Shown here piece after piece: positions 25,549-34,244 of a DNA stretch of 64,000 bases. The position numbers and the translations under genes were made by a program. Positions within the stretch are counted from its first letter, which is position 1. Each line of letters starts with the position of its first letter. The DNA lies in assembly GCF_014651055.1 (NCBI RefSeq), contig NZ_BMWD01000014.1, forward strand, positions 62,001 through 126,000. Reading direction: 5' to 3'. The notes beneath the pieces are model-generated. The model did no database searches and was not told where the DNA came from. It saw only the letters and a program-made list of their open reading frames with translations. The DNA comes from Streptomyces fructofermentans (GTDB lineage Bacteria; Actinomycetota; Actinomycetes; Streptomycetales; Streptomycetaceae).

Positions 25549-26754
25549 CTAGACGGGCTCATGCGGCCGGCCGTCACCACGGTTCGCGAGGTAGCTGACG
25601 ATCGTGTTGGCCACCGCCACCAAGGGCACTGCGACAACGGCCCCGCCAATGCCCGCCAGCAGACCACCGGCGGTCACCGCGAGGATGACCCCGAGCGGGT
25701 GGACTCGCACGGCCCGGCTCAGGATGAGCGGTTCAAGGATCTGCCCCTCGAGTTGTTGCACACCCAACACGATGAGGAACGCCAGCAGCGCGGTGAACAC
25801 CCCCTCTGCGATGAAGGCGACGAGGACGGCCAACGCTCCGGAGACGAGCGCGCCGACCAGGGGAACGAACGCAGCGACAAAGATGACCACTGCCAGCGGT
25901 AGCGCGAGCGGAACGCCGAGGATGTGGATGCCCACGCCGATGGCGACGGCATCGATGAGGGCGATGATGACCGTGCCGTGGACGTACGCGGTGAGCGTGT
26001 GCCAGGCAAGGGGACCTGCGCCCTGGAGCGCCGGGCGGGTGGCGGCCGGGGCAAACTTGAGGCTCCATTTCCAGATGCGCGCTCCGTCGTAGAGCAGGAA
26101 CAGCGTCGAGAACACCGTCAGCAGGACACCGGTCAGGAACTCCAGGATGACAGTCACACCTTGGATGCCGGCCGAGGTGAGCTCGTCGCTCATGGAACGG
26201 ATGCCGTCGCTCAGCTTTTCGGTGAGGTTGTCGATCTGAGCTTCCGTGATGTGGAAGGGACTGTCGAGCAGCCAGCGCTTGAGTTCCTCAACGCCCTCCT
26301 GGAGGCGGTCGGAGAGGCTTTCCAGATTCGACATGACCTGCCAGACGATGAACCATCCGACCAGCCCGATGAGAACGAATCCGCAGAGCGCGGTCAGCAA
26401 GGTCGCGAGCCACTGGGGTACTCCATGCCGATTCAACCGGGCGACCGTGGGTTGAAGCAGCGCAGCAACGAGAATCGCGGCCGCCAAGGAGAGCACGAGC
26501 AGGCGCACGGCGCTGACAGCCTGTACCAACACCCATGCTGTGGCCGCGATGACGAGCAGGCGCCATCCGGCCTCCGCGGCAACGCGAACGCCCCACGGGA
26601 CTGCCGCAGCGGGAGCGGGCCTGTCCGACGGCGCCCGTTTCACGGGTGGGGAGTCCGATTCCTTCGGCTCGTCATCTGCGGGCGTTCCCGACCCCCGCCC
26701 TTCAGCGTCCTCCTCGTCGGCACCGGGGCGCTTCGACCATTTTCGAGACCGCAC
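25549..26754 (-). CDS. AI-2E family transporter (PerM/TqsA-type permease)
   Basis: The 401-residue protein begins with a charged cytosolic tail and then carries about eight hydrophobic segments (LLVIAATAWVLVQAVSAVRL, LVLSLAAAILVAALLQP, LLTALCGFVLIGLVGWFIVW and others). The conserved C-terminal block reads VQQLEGQILEPLILSRAVRV, HPLGVILAVTAGGLLAGIGGAV. Members export varied small molecules; the name AI-2E does not establish autoinducer transport. The start is GTG 26754, with only a weak ribosome-binding site. It is convergent with msrB, which ends 57 nt away. Confidence 0.88.
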   Translation of the reverse strand: MRSRKWSKRPGADEEDAEGRGSGTPADDEPKESDSPPVKRAPSDRPAPAAAVPWGVRVAAEAGWRLLVIAATAWVLVQAVSAVRLLVLSLAAAILVAALLQPTVARLNRHGVPQWLATLLTALCGFVLIGLVGWFIVWQVMSNLESLSDRLQEGVEELKRWLLDSPFHITEAQIDNLTEKLSDGIRSMSDELTSAGIQGVTVILEFLTGVLLTVFSTLFLLYDGARIWKWSLKFAPAATRPALQGAGPLAWHTLTAYVHGTVIIALIDAVAIGVGIHILGVPLALPLAVVIFVAAFVPLVGALVSGALAVLVAFIAEGVFTALLAFLIVLGVQQLEGQILEPLILSRAVRVHPLGVILAVTAGGLLAGIGGAVVAVPLVAVANTIVSYLANRGDGRPHEPV

Positions 26755-26786
26755 GACCGCACCTGCGTTTCTCGGAAGGAGGCGCC

Positions 26787-26846
26787 ATGGTCACAGGTGC
26801 ACCACCACCTCAAGTGGGCAATGACAGATTTATACGACAATCATAA
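26787..26846 (+). CDS. 19-codon ORF with a strong ribosome-binding site
   Basis: GGAAGGAGG, then CGCC, then ATG at 26787 starts MVTGAPPPQVGNDRFIRQS and a TAA. The Shine-Dalgarno is among the best in the window, yet no gene follows on this strand before the GAF gene on the other. It could be a leader peptide, a small protein or the stub of a lost gene. It is divergent from the AI-2E-type permease. Confidence 0.35.
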   Translation: MVTGAPPPQVGNDRFIRQS

Positions 26847-26991
26847 GAATGAATTGATTGCAGTACGTATCCGACACGCCTGTCCTGGAACGGCCCCTGA
26901 CGGTTGGCCACCGCACCACGCATCACGGCCCCGGAGGACCCGGTCGGCGGCGGACGACGGTGAGCCTCTCATCCCGGATGAAGCCGAAGGA

Positions 26992-27708
26992 TCACTCGCC
27001 CCGGTCCGACACCTCATCCAGAACGCGCTCCGGAGTGATCAGGCGCCGTACGAGCTGGTCGGCGACATCAGTCGGCCTCAAGTGGGTTCGTGCAGCCTGA
27101 ACACGGGTGGCGATGCCATCCGGGCGGAGCGGTGCTCGATCCCAGGTGAGGACGGCAGTGATCGCCACATCCGCCAGAGCACGCAGGAGACGGGGCTCCA
27201 TGCCGCTGAGGGCCGAAGGACGGCAGCTGAAAAGGTTGAGGGCGCCCAGCGCCTGGCCCCGGACGTGAAGGGGCAGGGCGTGCGCACCTTCGTACCCTGC
27301 CGCCAGCGCCAGGGGGACGAAGACAGGCCAGCGTTCCTGGTGATCTCGCAGCCCGACGGCATGGACCTGACGGCCCCTGGTGTAGGCGTCGATGCAGGGA
27401 CCCTGGCGGATCTGTGCCTGCATCACCTCGGTCAGGGTGGCGCGGGCGTCCGTGGAGACGGCCGGCCGGAGTTGGCCGCGGGCATTCGCGAGCATGACAC
27501 CGGCAGCATCGACGCTGGTGCGGTCGACGCAGTAGCGGGCCAACCGGTCCAGAAGCAGGACCAGGGAATCCAGACAGGCCGGAATCACTCCCAGGACACG
27601 GCCGAGGCGCTGCCGGCAGTCGGCCTCGGACACCAGGCAGCCGTCCGGACAGAGCGTGAGAATTGCGAGAGATCCCAGAAATTGCACCTGGGCCGTGTAG
27701 GGCATCAT
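26992..27708 (-). CDS. GAF-domain protein with a truncated ANTAR-like end
   Basis: The 238-residue protein has a GAF domain (LLDRLARYCVDRTSVDAAGV, AQIRQGPCIDAY, RWPVFVPLALAAGYEGAHAL, GQALGALNLFSCRPSAL). In Streptomyces this fold is usually followed by an RNA-binding ANTAR domain. Here the last 30 residues (LRPTDVADQLVRRLITPERV) match only the end of ANTAR; its first helices seem deleted. Such proteins normally act in antitermination. ATG 27708 is preferred because GGGGAAG lies nine bases upstream. It follows LAL2 on the same strand after 284 nt. The ligand is unknown. Confidence 0.72.
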   Translation of the reverse strand: MMPYTAQVQFLGSLAILTLCPDGCLVSEADCRQRLGRVLGVIPACLDSLVLLLDRLARYCVDRTSVDAAGVMLANARGQLRPAVSTDARATLTEVMQAQIRQGPCIDAYTRGRQVHAVGLRDHQERWPVFVPLALAAGYEGAHALPLHVRGQALGALNLFSCRPSALSGMEPRLLRALADVAITAVLTWDRAPLRPDGIATRVQAARTHLRPTDVADQLVRRLITPERVLDEVSDRGE

Positions 27709-27992
27709 CGTGGTCTTCCCCTGATTCGGGGCGGCAGCCCTGGAAAGCGAGGCCTTGTGGGGCCACGGGGTCCGGCGCACGGCGAGTGCCGTGAACATGT
27801 CCGGCGTTCAAAGCCGCGACGACACCACAACATGCCGGGGCCCACCAGAATGGGGGCGGGGAAGACCTCAAGCGACGGAACCAGGCTGGTCCATCACTTT
27901 CACCATCTCACAGAACGCAAGGCATGAGGCGGTACGACCCAGAAAAGGCCAGAATGCGACCGTGGGGTGCGCCGGCTCGAGGGCACGCTTTC
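27709..27992. other. Gap of 284 bp between LAL2 and the GAF gene
   Basis: I see no gene here. It must hold the GAF gene leader. Confidence 0.35.
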
Positions 27993-30770
27993 TCACTGGA
28001 GCTCCAAGGGCGGCAACGCCGCGTGGAGGTGCCTGCGAGAACTGACGCCGAGCTTGGCGAAGATGTTGCCGAGGTGCCACTCCACGGTGCGCGGACTGAT
28101 GAAGAGCTGATTGGCGATCTCTGCGTTGGTGTGGCCCTTCTCGGCCTGCCTGGCGATCTGGGATTCCTGCTTCGTGAGTTCGAGGTCAGCACCGACCGTG
28201 CGCTTTCGAACGGTATCGCCCGTTACCGAGAGTTCCCTTCGAGCACGCTCGGCAAAGCAGTCGGCTCCTGCTTGGTCGAATACCTCACAGGCGGAGCGCA
28301 GGTGCGTGCGGCTCTCCTGCCGGCGGCTCTCGCGCCGGAGCCATTCGCCGTACAGCAGGCGGGCTCGGGCCAGTGGCATGACCATCCGGCAACTCCCGAG
28401 CGCTTCGATCGCCTCCTGATAGAGCGATTGAGCGGCCGGCCCATCGCTGAGCAAGGCCTGTGCGCACGCTTCCGTGCCCCGGGCCCAAGCGGTGCCACTG
28501 GCGCTGGTGCGTTCGGTGAGTTCTGCCAGCGCTCCCGCGGCGGTGGTCGGCTCCCCAGTGCGGGAGGCCGCCTCGATCAGCTCGACCAGAGCCCATCCGT
28601 ATGTCCCGAGGTCCTCGTACCGGCACGCGCTCGTCGCGGCGGCCAGTGCGGCGTCGTAGCGACCGAGACCGTTGTACTGCACCGCGGCCGCGTAGTCGGC
28701 CAGGCCGAGAACCCGTCCCTCGCCCCGGGAGCCCGCTTCCTTGATGGTCGCTTCCCTGCGGTCGAGGTTCTGGACTTGCTGGGCCTTCCAACCGCCGAGC
28801 ACGAGGGCAGCGTTGATCACGTCCGGGGCACCCGTGACGGCCGAGATCGCTGACACCTCGGCGATCTCCGCGGCTGCCGCATCGAACTCGCCGGAGAACA
28901 CGTGGAAGCAGGCCCGGCCGTCCAGTGCCAGAGGAAGGACGGCGAGCGCGCCCTCCGCGCGGGCCTGATGGACGGCACCCGCCGTCAGGTCCTCCCACGC
29001 TTCGTCGTCCCAGACCTCCAGCGCGAGGGATTGGGCGATCGGAGCATGCGCCAACCGCAAACGGGACCCGCCCTCGAGCGCGGTCAGTGTCTGTTCCTCC
29101 CGCACGGTCCGCACGGCGTGCTTGATGGTCTGCACACTTGCGGAAGAGCCGTCGACCGTCAGACCGACCACGCTGTCCAGGAGGTCGTCGACCGTTCCGC
29201 GCTTCTGCGGCAGAGGTCCGGCACGGGCCGCGGCAGCCACCTGCTCCCGTACGGTCCCTTCGTTCAACCGTCCGGCGAAGACCAGCGCTCCGGCGGCTTC
29301 CAGAAGAGTGTCGCGTGCGGAGGCGGGGGCGAGCGGTGTCAGGCGGTTCGCCGACTCGAGCAACCGCAGGGGTGCCGCGCCGCCACGTGCCTCGGAGAAC
29401 ATCAGGCTGGCTCGCAGCCAGTCGAGTTGGGCGTGCTGAAGACTGTCGAGCGGGCCGGCCTCCGCGGTCGCCAGCAGGCCGTACGCGTCGTCCACCGCGC
29501 CCGCATCGACTTCGACCTGGGCGGCTGCCAGCGCGCGGGCCACGTGGCGCTCGCGGTCAGGCGTCAGTTCCGCCGAGCGATGCAGGAAGGAGGCCGACGC
29601 GGCGATGCCTCCTCGTAGTCGCGCTCGGCCCGCCGAGTCCTCCAGGTCACGGGCGACACTCTCGTCGGGCTGCGTCACGGTGTGGGCCCGGTGCCACGCT
29701 CTGCGATCGGGGGCGGTTTCGGGGTCGGTGGCTTCTGCAAGTGCTTGGTGCACCGCCTGCCGGTCGGGGACGGACATCCTGCGGTAGACGGCCGAGCGAA
29801 CCATGGGGTGCTGGAAGCACACCCCGGTGTCGAACTGGATCAGTCCGGAGGATACGGCCGGCGCCGCGGCCGCCGCCGCTATGCCCTGTGATCCCGCTGC
29901 CCGGAACAGCAGGTCGACGTCCCCGGTCGGCTCAGCGGCGGCGATTTGGAGAAGCCGCCGGCTGTCCGGCGGGAGCAGCCGGAATCGCCGGTGGAAGGCG
30001 CTCTCGAGATAGCTCGTCAAGGAATGGCTGTCGGGAAGCCAGAAGCCGCCCGCAAGTTCAGTGGGCGCGAGGGTGGACGGCAGCTCCAGCAGGGCCGTCG
30101 GGTTGCCGTGTGCCTCGGCGACGATTCGGTCCCGCACCAGGGGGTCGAGCGGAACGCACACCACCGAATCGAGCAGGGCCCGGGCGTCGGGGATGCTGAG
30201 ACCCTCCACAGTCAGGTCCGGCAGACCAGCCGTCCGGTCCTCCCGCAGTTCCTGCAGAGCGAAGATCAAGGCCACTGAGGTGTGTGCGAGGTGCTTGGCG
30301 ACGAACGTCAGAACCTGCATCGACGTCTCATCGAGCCACTGCGCGTCATCGACGATGCAGACGAGGGGCTGGTCCTCGGTAGCCGTGGCCATCAGGCCGA
30401 GGACTGCCATGCCCACGAGGAGGCGGTTGGCCGCCTCTCCCTCTGCGAGGCCGAAAGCGATCGAGAGAGCCTCGCGCTGGGGAGCCGTGAGGTCGTGGAG
30501 TCGACTCATCATGGGCGCGCACAGCTGCTGGAGACTCGCGTACGGCAGCACCATCTCGGCCTCGATGCCCGAGACGCCCACCGTGCGGAACCCAATGGCG
30601 TGCGCCTCGACGTGGCGCAGCAGAGCGGTCTTGCCTATGCCTGCCTCACCGCGGAGGACAAGAACCGTGCCGCTTCCTGCCCGCGCCGTGTTCAGCGCCT
30701 GCTCAAGTGCGACCAATTGCTCGGACCGGCCCCGCAACGTGTTCGCTGTTCCTGCGGCGAGCTTGCCCAT
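27993..30770 (-). CDS. LAL-family LuxR-type regulator (LAL2)
   Basis: The 925-residue protein has Walker A RGEAGIGKTALL near residues 40-51 and Walker B LVCIVDDAQWLDETS. The middle is a long alpha-helical repeat region. The C-terminal LuxR HTH reads LTKQESQIARQAEKGHTNAE, IANQLFISPRTVEWHLGNIF, AKLGVSSRRHL. It is colinear with LAL3 along its length, including GFRTVGVSGIEAEMVLPYAS, and the HTH helices are nearly identical. ATG 30770 opens the family N-terminus. It is divergent from EH3, with box b between them, so EH3 is its most obvious target; LAL proteins are typically activators. Confidence 0.94.
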   Translation of the reverse strand: MGKLAAGTANTLRGRSEQLVALEQALNTARAGSGTVLVLRGEAGIGKTALLRHVEAHAIGFRTVGVSGIEAEMVLPYASLQQLCAPMMSRLHDLTAPQREALSIAFGLAEGEAANRLLVGMAVLGLMATATEDQPLVCIVDDAQWLDETSMQVLTFVAKHLAHTSVALIFALQELREDRTAGLPDLTVEGLSIPDARALLDSVVCVPLDPLVRDRIVAEAHGNPTALLELPSTLAPTELAGGFWLPDSHSLTSYLESAFHRRFRLLPPDSRRLLQIAAAEPTGDVDLLFRAAGSQGIAAAAAAPAVSSGLIQFDTGVCFQHPMVRSAVYRRMSVPDRQAVHQALAEATDPETAPDRRAWHRAHTVTQPDESVARDLEDSAGRARLRGGIAASASFLHRSAELTPDRERHVARALAAAQVEVDAGAVDDAYGLLATAEAGPLDSLQHAQLDWLRASLMFSEARGGAAPLRLLESANRLTPLAPASARDTLLEAAGALVFAGRLNEGTVREQVAAAARAGPLPQKRGTVDDLLDSVVGLTVDGSSASVQTIKHAVRTVREEQTLTALEGGSRLRLAHAPIAQSLALEVWDDEAWEDLTAGAVHQARAEGALAVLPLALDGRACFHVFSGEFDAAAAEIAEVSAISAVTGAPDVINAALVLGGWKAQQVQNLDRREATIKEAGSRGEGRVLGLADYAAAVQYNGLGRYDAALAAATSACRYEDLGTYGWALVELIEAASRTGEPTTAAGALAELTERTSASGTAWARGTEACAQALLSDGPAAQSLYQEAIEALGSCRMVMPLARARLLYGEWLRRESRRQESRTHLRSACEVFDQAGADCFAERARRELSVTGDTVRKRTVGADLELTKQESQIARQAEKGHTNAEIANQLFISPRTVEWHLGNIFAKLGVSSRRHLHAALPPLELQ

Positions 30771-30991
30771 GGGCGATCATCCGGTCCGCTGATAAGGAAG
30801 TTCCATGATTCGGAGTCCAGGTCGTAAAACAGTCAACTGGCCAGACGTATTCCAGCCGTCGACTTAGAAAGGCTAGCCCTGGCGGATCGCCACTGCCAGA
30901 TCGACGCTGACAGCAGCGACTGCGGCACGCCGTGTGACCAGGAGCCGCGCATCTCACCGGATCGCATGATTCCGAGCAGGCCACCCACGGG

Positions 30992-31011
30992 GTTTCCCCT
31001 GGGGCGAGCAC
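30992..31011 (+). promoter_or_regulatory. Upstream box copy b, before EH3
   Basis: GTTTCCCCTGGGGCGAGCAC is preceded by CCCACGGG. GGGGCGA ends 71 nt before the EH3 ATG. The location fits an activator site just upstream of a -35 region. It lies in the 308-bp divergent region between LAL2 and EH3. Confidence 0.65.
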
Positions 31012-31078
31012 ATCCCTCTGGCACGAACCTTGATACGTCACACAAAGGCAGCAGTAACTCGCAGCAAGGAGAACCCGA

Positions 31079-32278
31079 ATGTCTGTCATGGAAGAGACGA
31101 CTTTCCAGCCGTTCACCGTTGACTTCTCCGACGAGGACATCGCCGACCTGCGTCGGCGTATCGCTGCGACGCGGTTCTCCGAAAAAGAGACAACCACGGA
31201 CGTCGAGCAAGGTACACCTCTGGCGACCGCGAAGGCGGTCATGGAGTACTGGGGCAACGACTACGACTTCGGCAGGGTCCAGAGGAACGTCAACGCCTAC
31301 CCGAACTTCGTGACCGAAATCGATGGCCTGGACATCCACTTCATCCACGCACGTTCGCCGCACGAGGACGCACTCCCCATCATCATCACCCACGGCTGGC
31401 CCGGCTCGGTCGTCGAGCAGCTGAAGCTCATCGACCCGCTCACCAACCCCACGAAGTACGGGGGCTCGGCATCGGACGCGTTCCATGTCGTGGTCCCGTC
31501 GATGCCCGGCTACGGCTTCTCCGGCAAGCCTGCCGAGGCCGGCTGGTCGACCGAGCGGATCGCCAAGGCCTGGGGTGTTCTGATGGAGCAACTCGGCTAC
31601 TCGCGCTACGTGGCTTCGGGAGGCGACTGGGGTGCAGTCGTCACCGAACTCATGGGGGTCCAGGAGCCTCCGGGACTGGTAGGCATCCACACGAACATGG
31701 CCGGCGCGATTCCTCCTGCGATCGACGGCGCCCTCGGAACGGGCCAGCCCCTTCCGGCTGACACCCCTCCGCTCTCGGAGGAGGAGCAGAAGACGGTCGA
31801 CCAACTGAAGTACGTGTACGCGCACGTCGCCTACGCACTCATGATGGCGGGCCGACCGCAGTCGCTGTCGGGCCTGGCAGACTCGCCCGTCGCCCTGGCG
31901 TCGTTCCTGCTCGACCATGACCGCGACAGCCTGATTCTGATCGGCCGGATCTTCGTCGAGGGCGCGCAGGAAGGCCTGTCGCGGGACGATATCTGCGACA
32001 ACCTGACTCTGTTCTGGCTGACGAACACGGGTGTTTCCTCCGGTCGTCTCTACCGGGAGAACAAGGTCGGGTTCTTCAACACCAAGGGAGTCACCCTCCC
32101 GGCAGCCGTGAGCGTCTTCCCCGACGAGCTCTACTCCGTCCCCAGGAGCTGGGCGGAGCAGGCATTCCCGAACCTCATCCACTACAACAAGCTGCCGAAG
32201 GGCGGTCACTTCGCCGCCTGGGAGCAGCCGGAGTCCCTCGTGAGTGAGCTGCGCACGGGATTCCAGTCCCTGCGGTGA
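31079..32278 (+). CDS. Epoxide hydrolase, EHN family (EH3)
   Basis: The 399-residue protein has an EHN domain (FQPFTVDFSDEDIADLRRRI), HGWPGS, GYGFSGKP and ASGGDWGAVVTE with the nucleophile Asp. The C-terminal KGGHFAAWEQPE carries the catalytic His. ATG 31079 follows AAGGAG with eight-base spacing. It is the most diverged of the four copies in the N-terminal lid (ARSPHEDALPIIITHGWPGS rather than SKHENALPLIVTHGWPGS). The gene is divergent from LAL2, and box b lies 71 nt upstream of the start. An 11-bp hairpin follows. Expected activity is epoxide hydration with an unknown substrate. Confidence 0.93.
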   Translation: MSVMEETTFQPFTVDFSDEDIADLRRRIAATRFSEKETTTDVEQGTPLATAKAVMEYWGNDYDFGRVQRNVNAYPNFVTEIDGLDIHFIHARSPHEDALPIIITHGWPGSVVEQLKLIDPLTNPTKYGGSASDAFHVVVPSMPGYGFSGKPAEAGWSTERIAKAWGVLMEQLGYSRYVASGGDWGAVVTELMGVQEPPGLVGIHTNMAGAIPPAIDGALGTGQPLPADTPPLSEEEQKTVDQLKYVYAHVAYALMMAGRPQSLSGLADSPVALASFLLDHDRDSLILIGRIFVEGAQEGLSRDDICDNLTLFWLTNTGVSSGRLYRENKVGFFNTKGVTLPAAVSVFPDELYSVPRSWAEQAFPNLIHYNKLPKGGHFAAWEQPESLVSELRTGFQSLR

Positions 32279-32309
32279 AAGGACCCGATCCCTCACGATA
32301 GGCGGGCAC

Positions 32310-32340
32310 GGCGGCCGAGTCCTCGACGAACTCGGCCGCC
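32310..32340 (+). terminator. Hairpin after EH3
   Basis: GGCGGCCGAGT, a 9-nt loop and the exact complement ACTCGGCCGCC lie about 30 nt after the EH3 stop and before the antiporter gene. Confidence 0.8.
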
Positions 32341-32480
32341 TTCGGCTGCGCTACGCGTGGTCCGCGTCCGGCGGCGGGCACGTCCCCGCACCGAGCCGGG
32401 CGGAGCCGGTCCGATCCGGCGGGACAGGTGACGCAGCGTTCCGGCAGGCGTACTCCCGGACTGATGAGAACGGGTTTCCC

Positions 32481-34061
32481 ATGGAGGGATTGACGCTGGT
32501 GGCATTGGTGGCGGGCAGCGCCACCGTGGCCGCGTTGGCGGCCCGCACGCGGATTCCGGCGCCACTTCTGCTCGTCGCTGCCGGGCTGGCTGCCGCGTAC
32601 GTCCCGGGTGTTCCGACGTTCGTCCTCGACCCGCACATCGTGCTGCCGTTGGTGCTCCCACCCCTGATATATACGGCTGCTGCGGAGAGTTCCTACCTGG
32701 ACCTGCGGACAAACATACGATCAATCGCCTTGCTGTCGGTCGGTTACGTACTTTTCGCGACCCTTGCTGTCGGGTACGTGGCGTACCGCCTGGTGCCCGG
32801 CCTGTCTCTGCCGGTGGCGCTGATGCTGGGTGCGATGGTCGCCCCACGCGATGCGGTGGCAGCCACAGCGATCGCTCGCAGACTCGGGCTGCCGAACCGC
32901 ATCACGACCATCCTCCAGGGCGAATCCCTGGGAAACGAGGCGACCGCCATCACGGCCTACATGGTGGCGGTGATGACGGCTGTGGGTGCCAGTACCGGCT
33001 GGACGGGCGGACTGGTTCAGTTCCTGCTCGCCTCGGTGGCCGGGGTGGGGGTGGGCCTGCTGCTGATGGTGCCGATCCAACACCTGCGCAAGCGCCTGAA
33101 GGCCCCCCTCCTGCTGAACACACTCTCGTTGCTGATCCCGTTCGTCGCCTATGCGGCTGCCGAGCGGGTGCACGGATCAGGCGTGCTGGCCGTCGTGGTG
33201 GTGGCTCTGTACATCGGGCACCGCAATTGGGAGGTCGACTTCGCGACTCGGCTCCAGGAGGCCGCGGTGTGGAAGGTCGTCTCCTTCATCCTGGAGTCGG
33301 TGATCTTCGCACTGATCGGACTGCAACTTCCGGTGGTCGTCGAAGGGTTGGGTGACTACGCCGGCTCGGACGCCGCCTGGTACGCGGGCGCCGTCTTCCT
33401 GACGGTGGTCCTCTCGCGGTTCCTGTGGGTGTTCCCGGCGACCTATCTGCCGAAGCTGTCCGAACGCATCCGGAAACGGGAGGCGGACGCCGATTGGAAA
33501 GGGGCGCTGGTGGTGAGTTGGGCTGGCATGCGGGGTGTGGTCTCCCTGGCCATCGCCTTCTCCGTGCCGATATCCGTCCCTCATCGGAACCTGCTTCTCT
33601 TTCTGACCTTCACCACGGTCATCGGCACCCTGGTGGTGCAGGGCATGACGCTGCCCGCCCTGATCCGGGTTCTGAAGCTTCCGCCGAGGGATCTACGGGC
33701 TGAGACTCTTGCCGAGGCTCAGGCGCAGAGCGAGGCCTCGCACGCGGCCGAGGAGCGGCTGCGGGGCCTGCTTGAGGACTCAGCCAACAGCACCCTGCCG
33801 CTGCCGCTGGCCGACCGGCTGCGGACGGTACTGGAACAGCGCCGCAACGGGGTGTGGGAACGCCTCGGTGAGGTCAGCGAGAAGACGGGCGAATCCGTCG
33901 ACGCCATCTACCGGCGCTTGGCGCGGGAGATGATCGCCACGGAGCGCAAGACCTTCGTGGGGCTGCGTGATCAGCGCCGGATCGACGACGAGATGCTGCG
34001 GACGCTCTTGCGTCGTTTGGACCAGGAGGAAGCGGCGGCCTATCGGGAGGAGTCGGCTTGA
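32481..34061 (+). CDS. CPA1-family Na+(K+)/H+ antiporter
   Basis: The 526-residue protein has about 12 membrane segments. Hallmarks of NhaP/CPA1 exchangers are visible: MVAPRDAVAATAI, with the paired acidic region, GESLGNEATAIT, and SWAGMRGVVSLAIAFSVP. A C-terminal cytosolic helix of about 110 residues follows (AEAQAQSEASHAAEERLRGL and on). It exchanges protons for monovalent cations at the cytoplasmic membrane. ATG 32481 starts the first helix; the Shine-Dalgarno is poor. It stands alone, convergent with the SpoIIE-type phosphatase gene. Confidence 0.92.
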   Translation: MEGLTLVALVAGSATVAALAARTRIPAPLLLVAAGLAAAYVPGVPTFVLDPHIVLPLVLPPLIYTAAAESSYLDLRTNIRSIALLSVGYVLFATLAVGYVAYRLVPGLSLPVALMLGAMVAPRDAVAATAIARRLGLPNRITTILQGESLGNEATAITAYMVAVMTAVGASTGWTGGLVQFLLASVAGVGVGLLLMVPIQHLRKRLKAPLLLNTLSLLIPFVAYAAAERVHGSGVLAVVVVALYIGHRNWEVDFATRLQEAAVWKVVSFILESVIFALIGLQLPVVVEGLGDYAGSDAAWYAGAVFLTVVLSRFLWVFPATYLPKLSERIRKREADADWKGALVVSWAGMRGVVSLAIAFSVPISVPHRNLLLFLTFTTVIGTLVVQGMTLPALIRVLKLPPRDLRAETLAEAQAQSEASHAAEERLRGLLEDSANSTLPLPLADRLRTVLEQRRNGVWERLGEVSEKTGESVDAIYRRLAREMIATERKTFVGLRDQRRIDDEMLRTLLRRLDQEEAAAYREESA

Positions 34062-34244
34062 TCCGCTCGGGTTCACCGCGGTCTCGTCATCGAGGTACTG
34101 GCGAGAGGCCGGGGCCACCGTCGGCATGCGGGCCGCGCTGGTCTGCCGTGCCTGATCCTGCTGGATCCATGGCCGTTGGGCGATCTCGGTCAGCGCGCCC
34201 GCCCGAGTGGCCGGCCGGTCTTGGTTGGTGGGGGCGGCCCCGGA

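Noticed and set aside
25549-26754. Quorum-signal (AI-2) exporter
   Set aside because: The family name is historical. Members move diverse solutes, and there is no luxS or AI-2 gene nearby.
32471-32488. GGGTTTCCCATGGAGGG at the antiporter start resembling half of the box
   Set aside because: It overlaps the start codon and lacks GGGGCGA, so it does not fit the position or core of the other copies.
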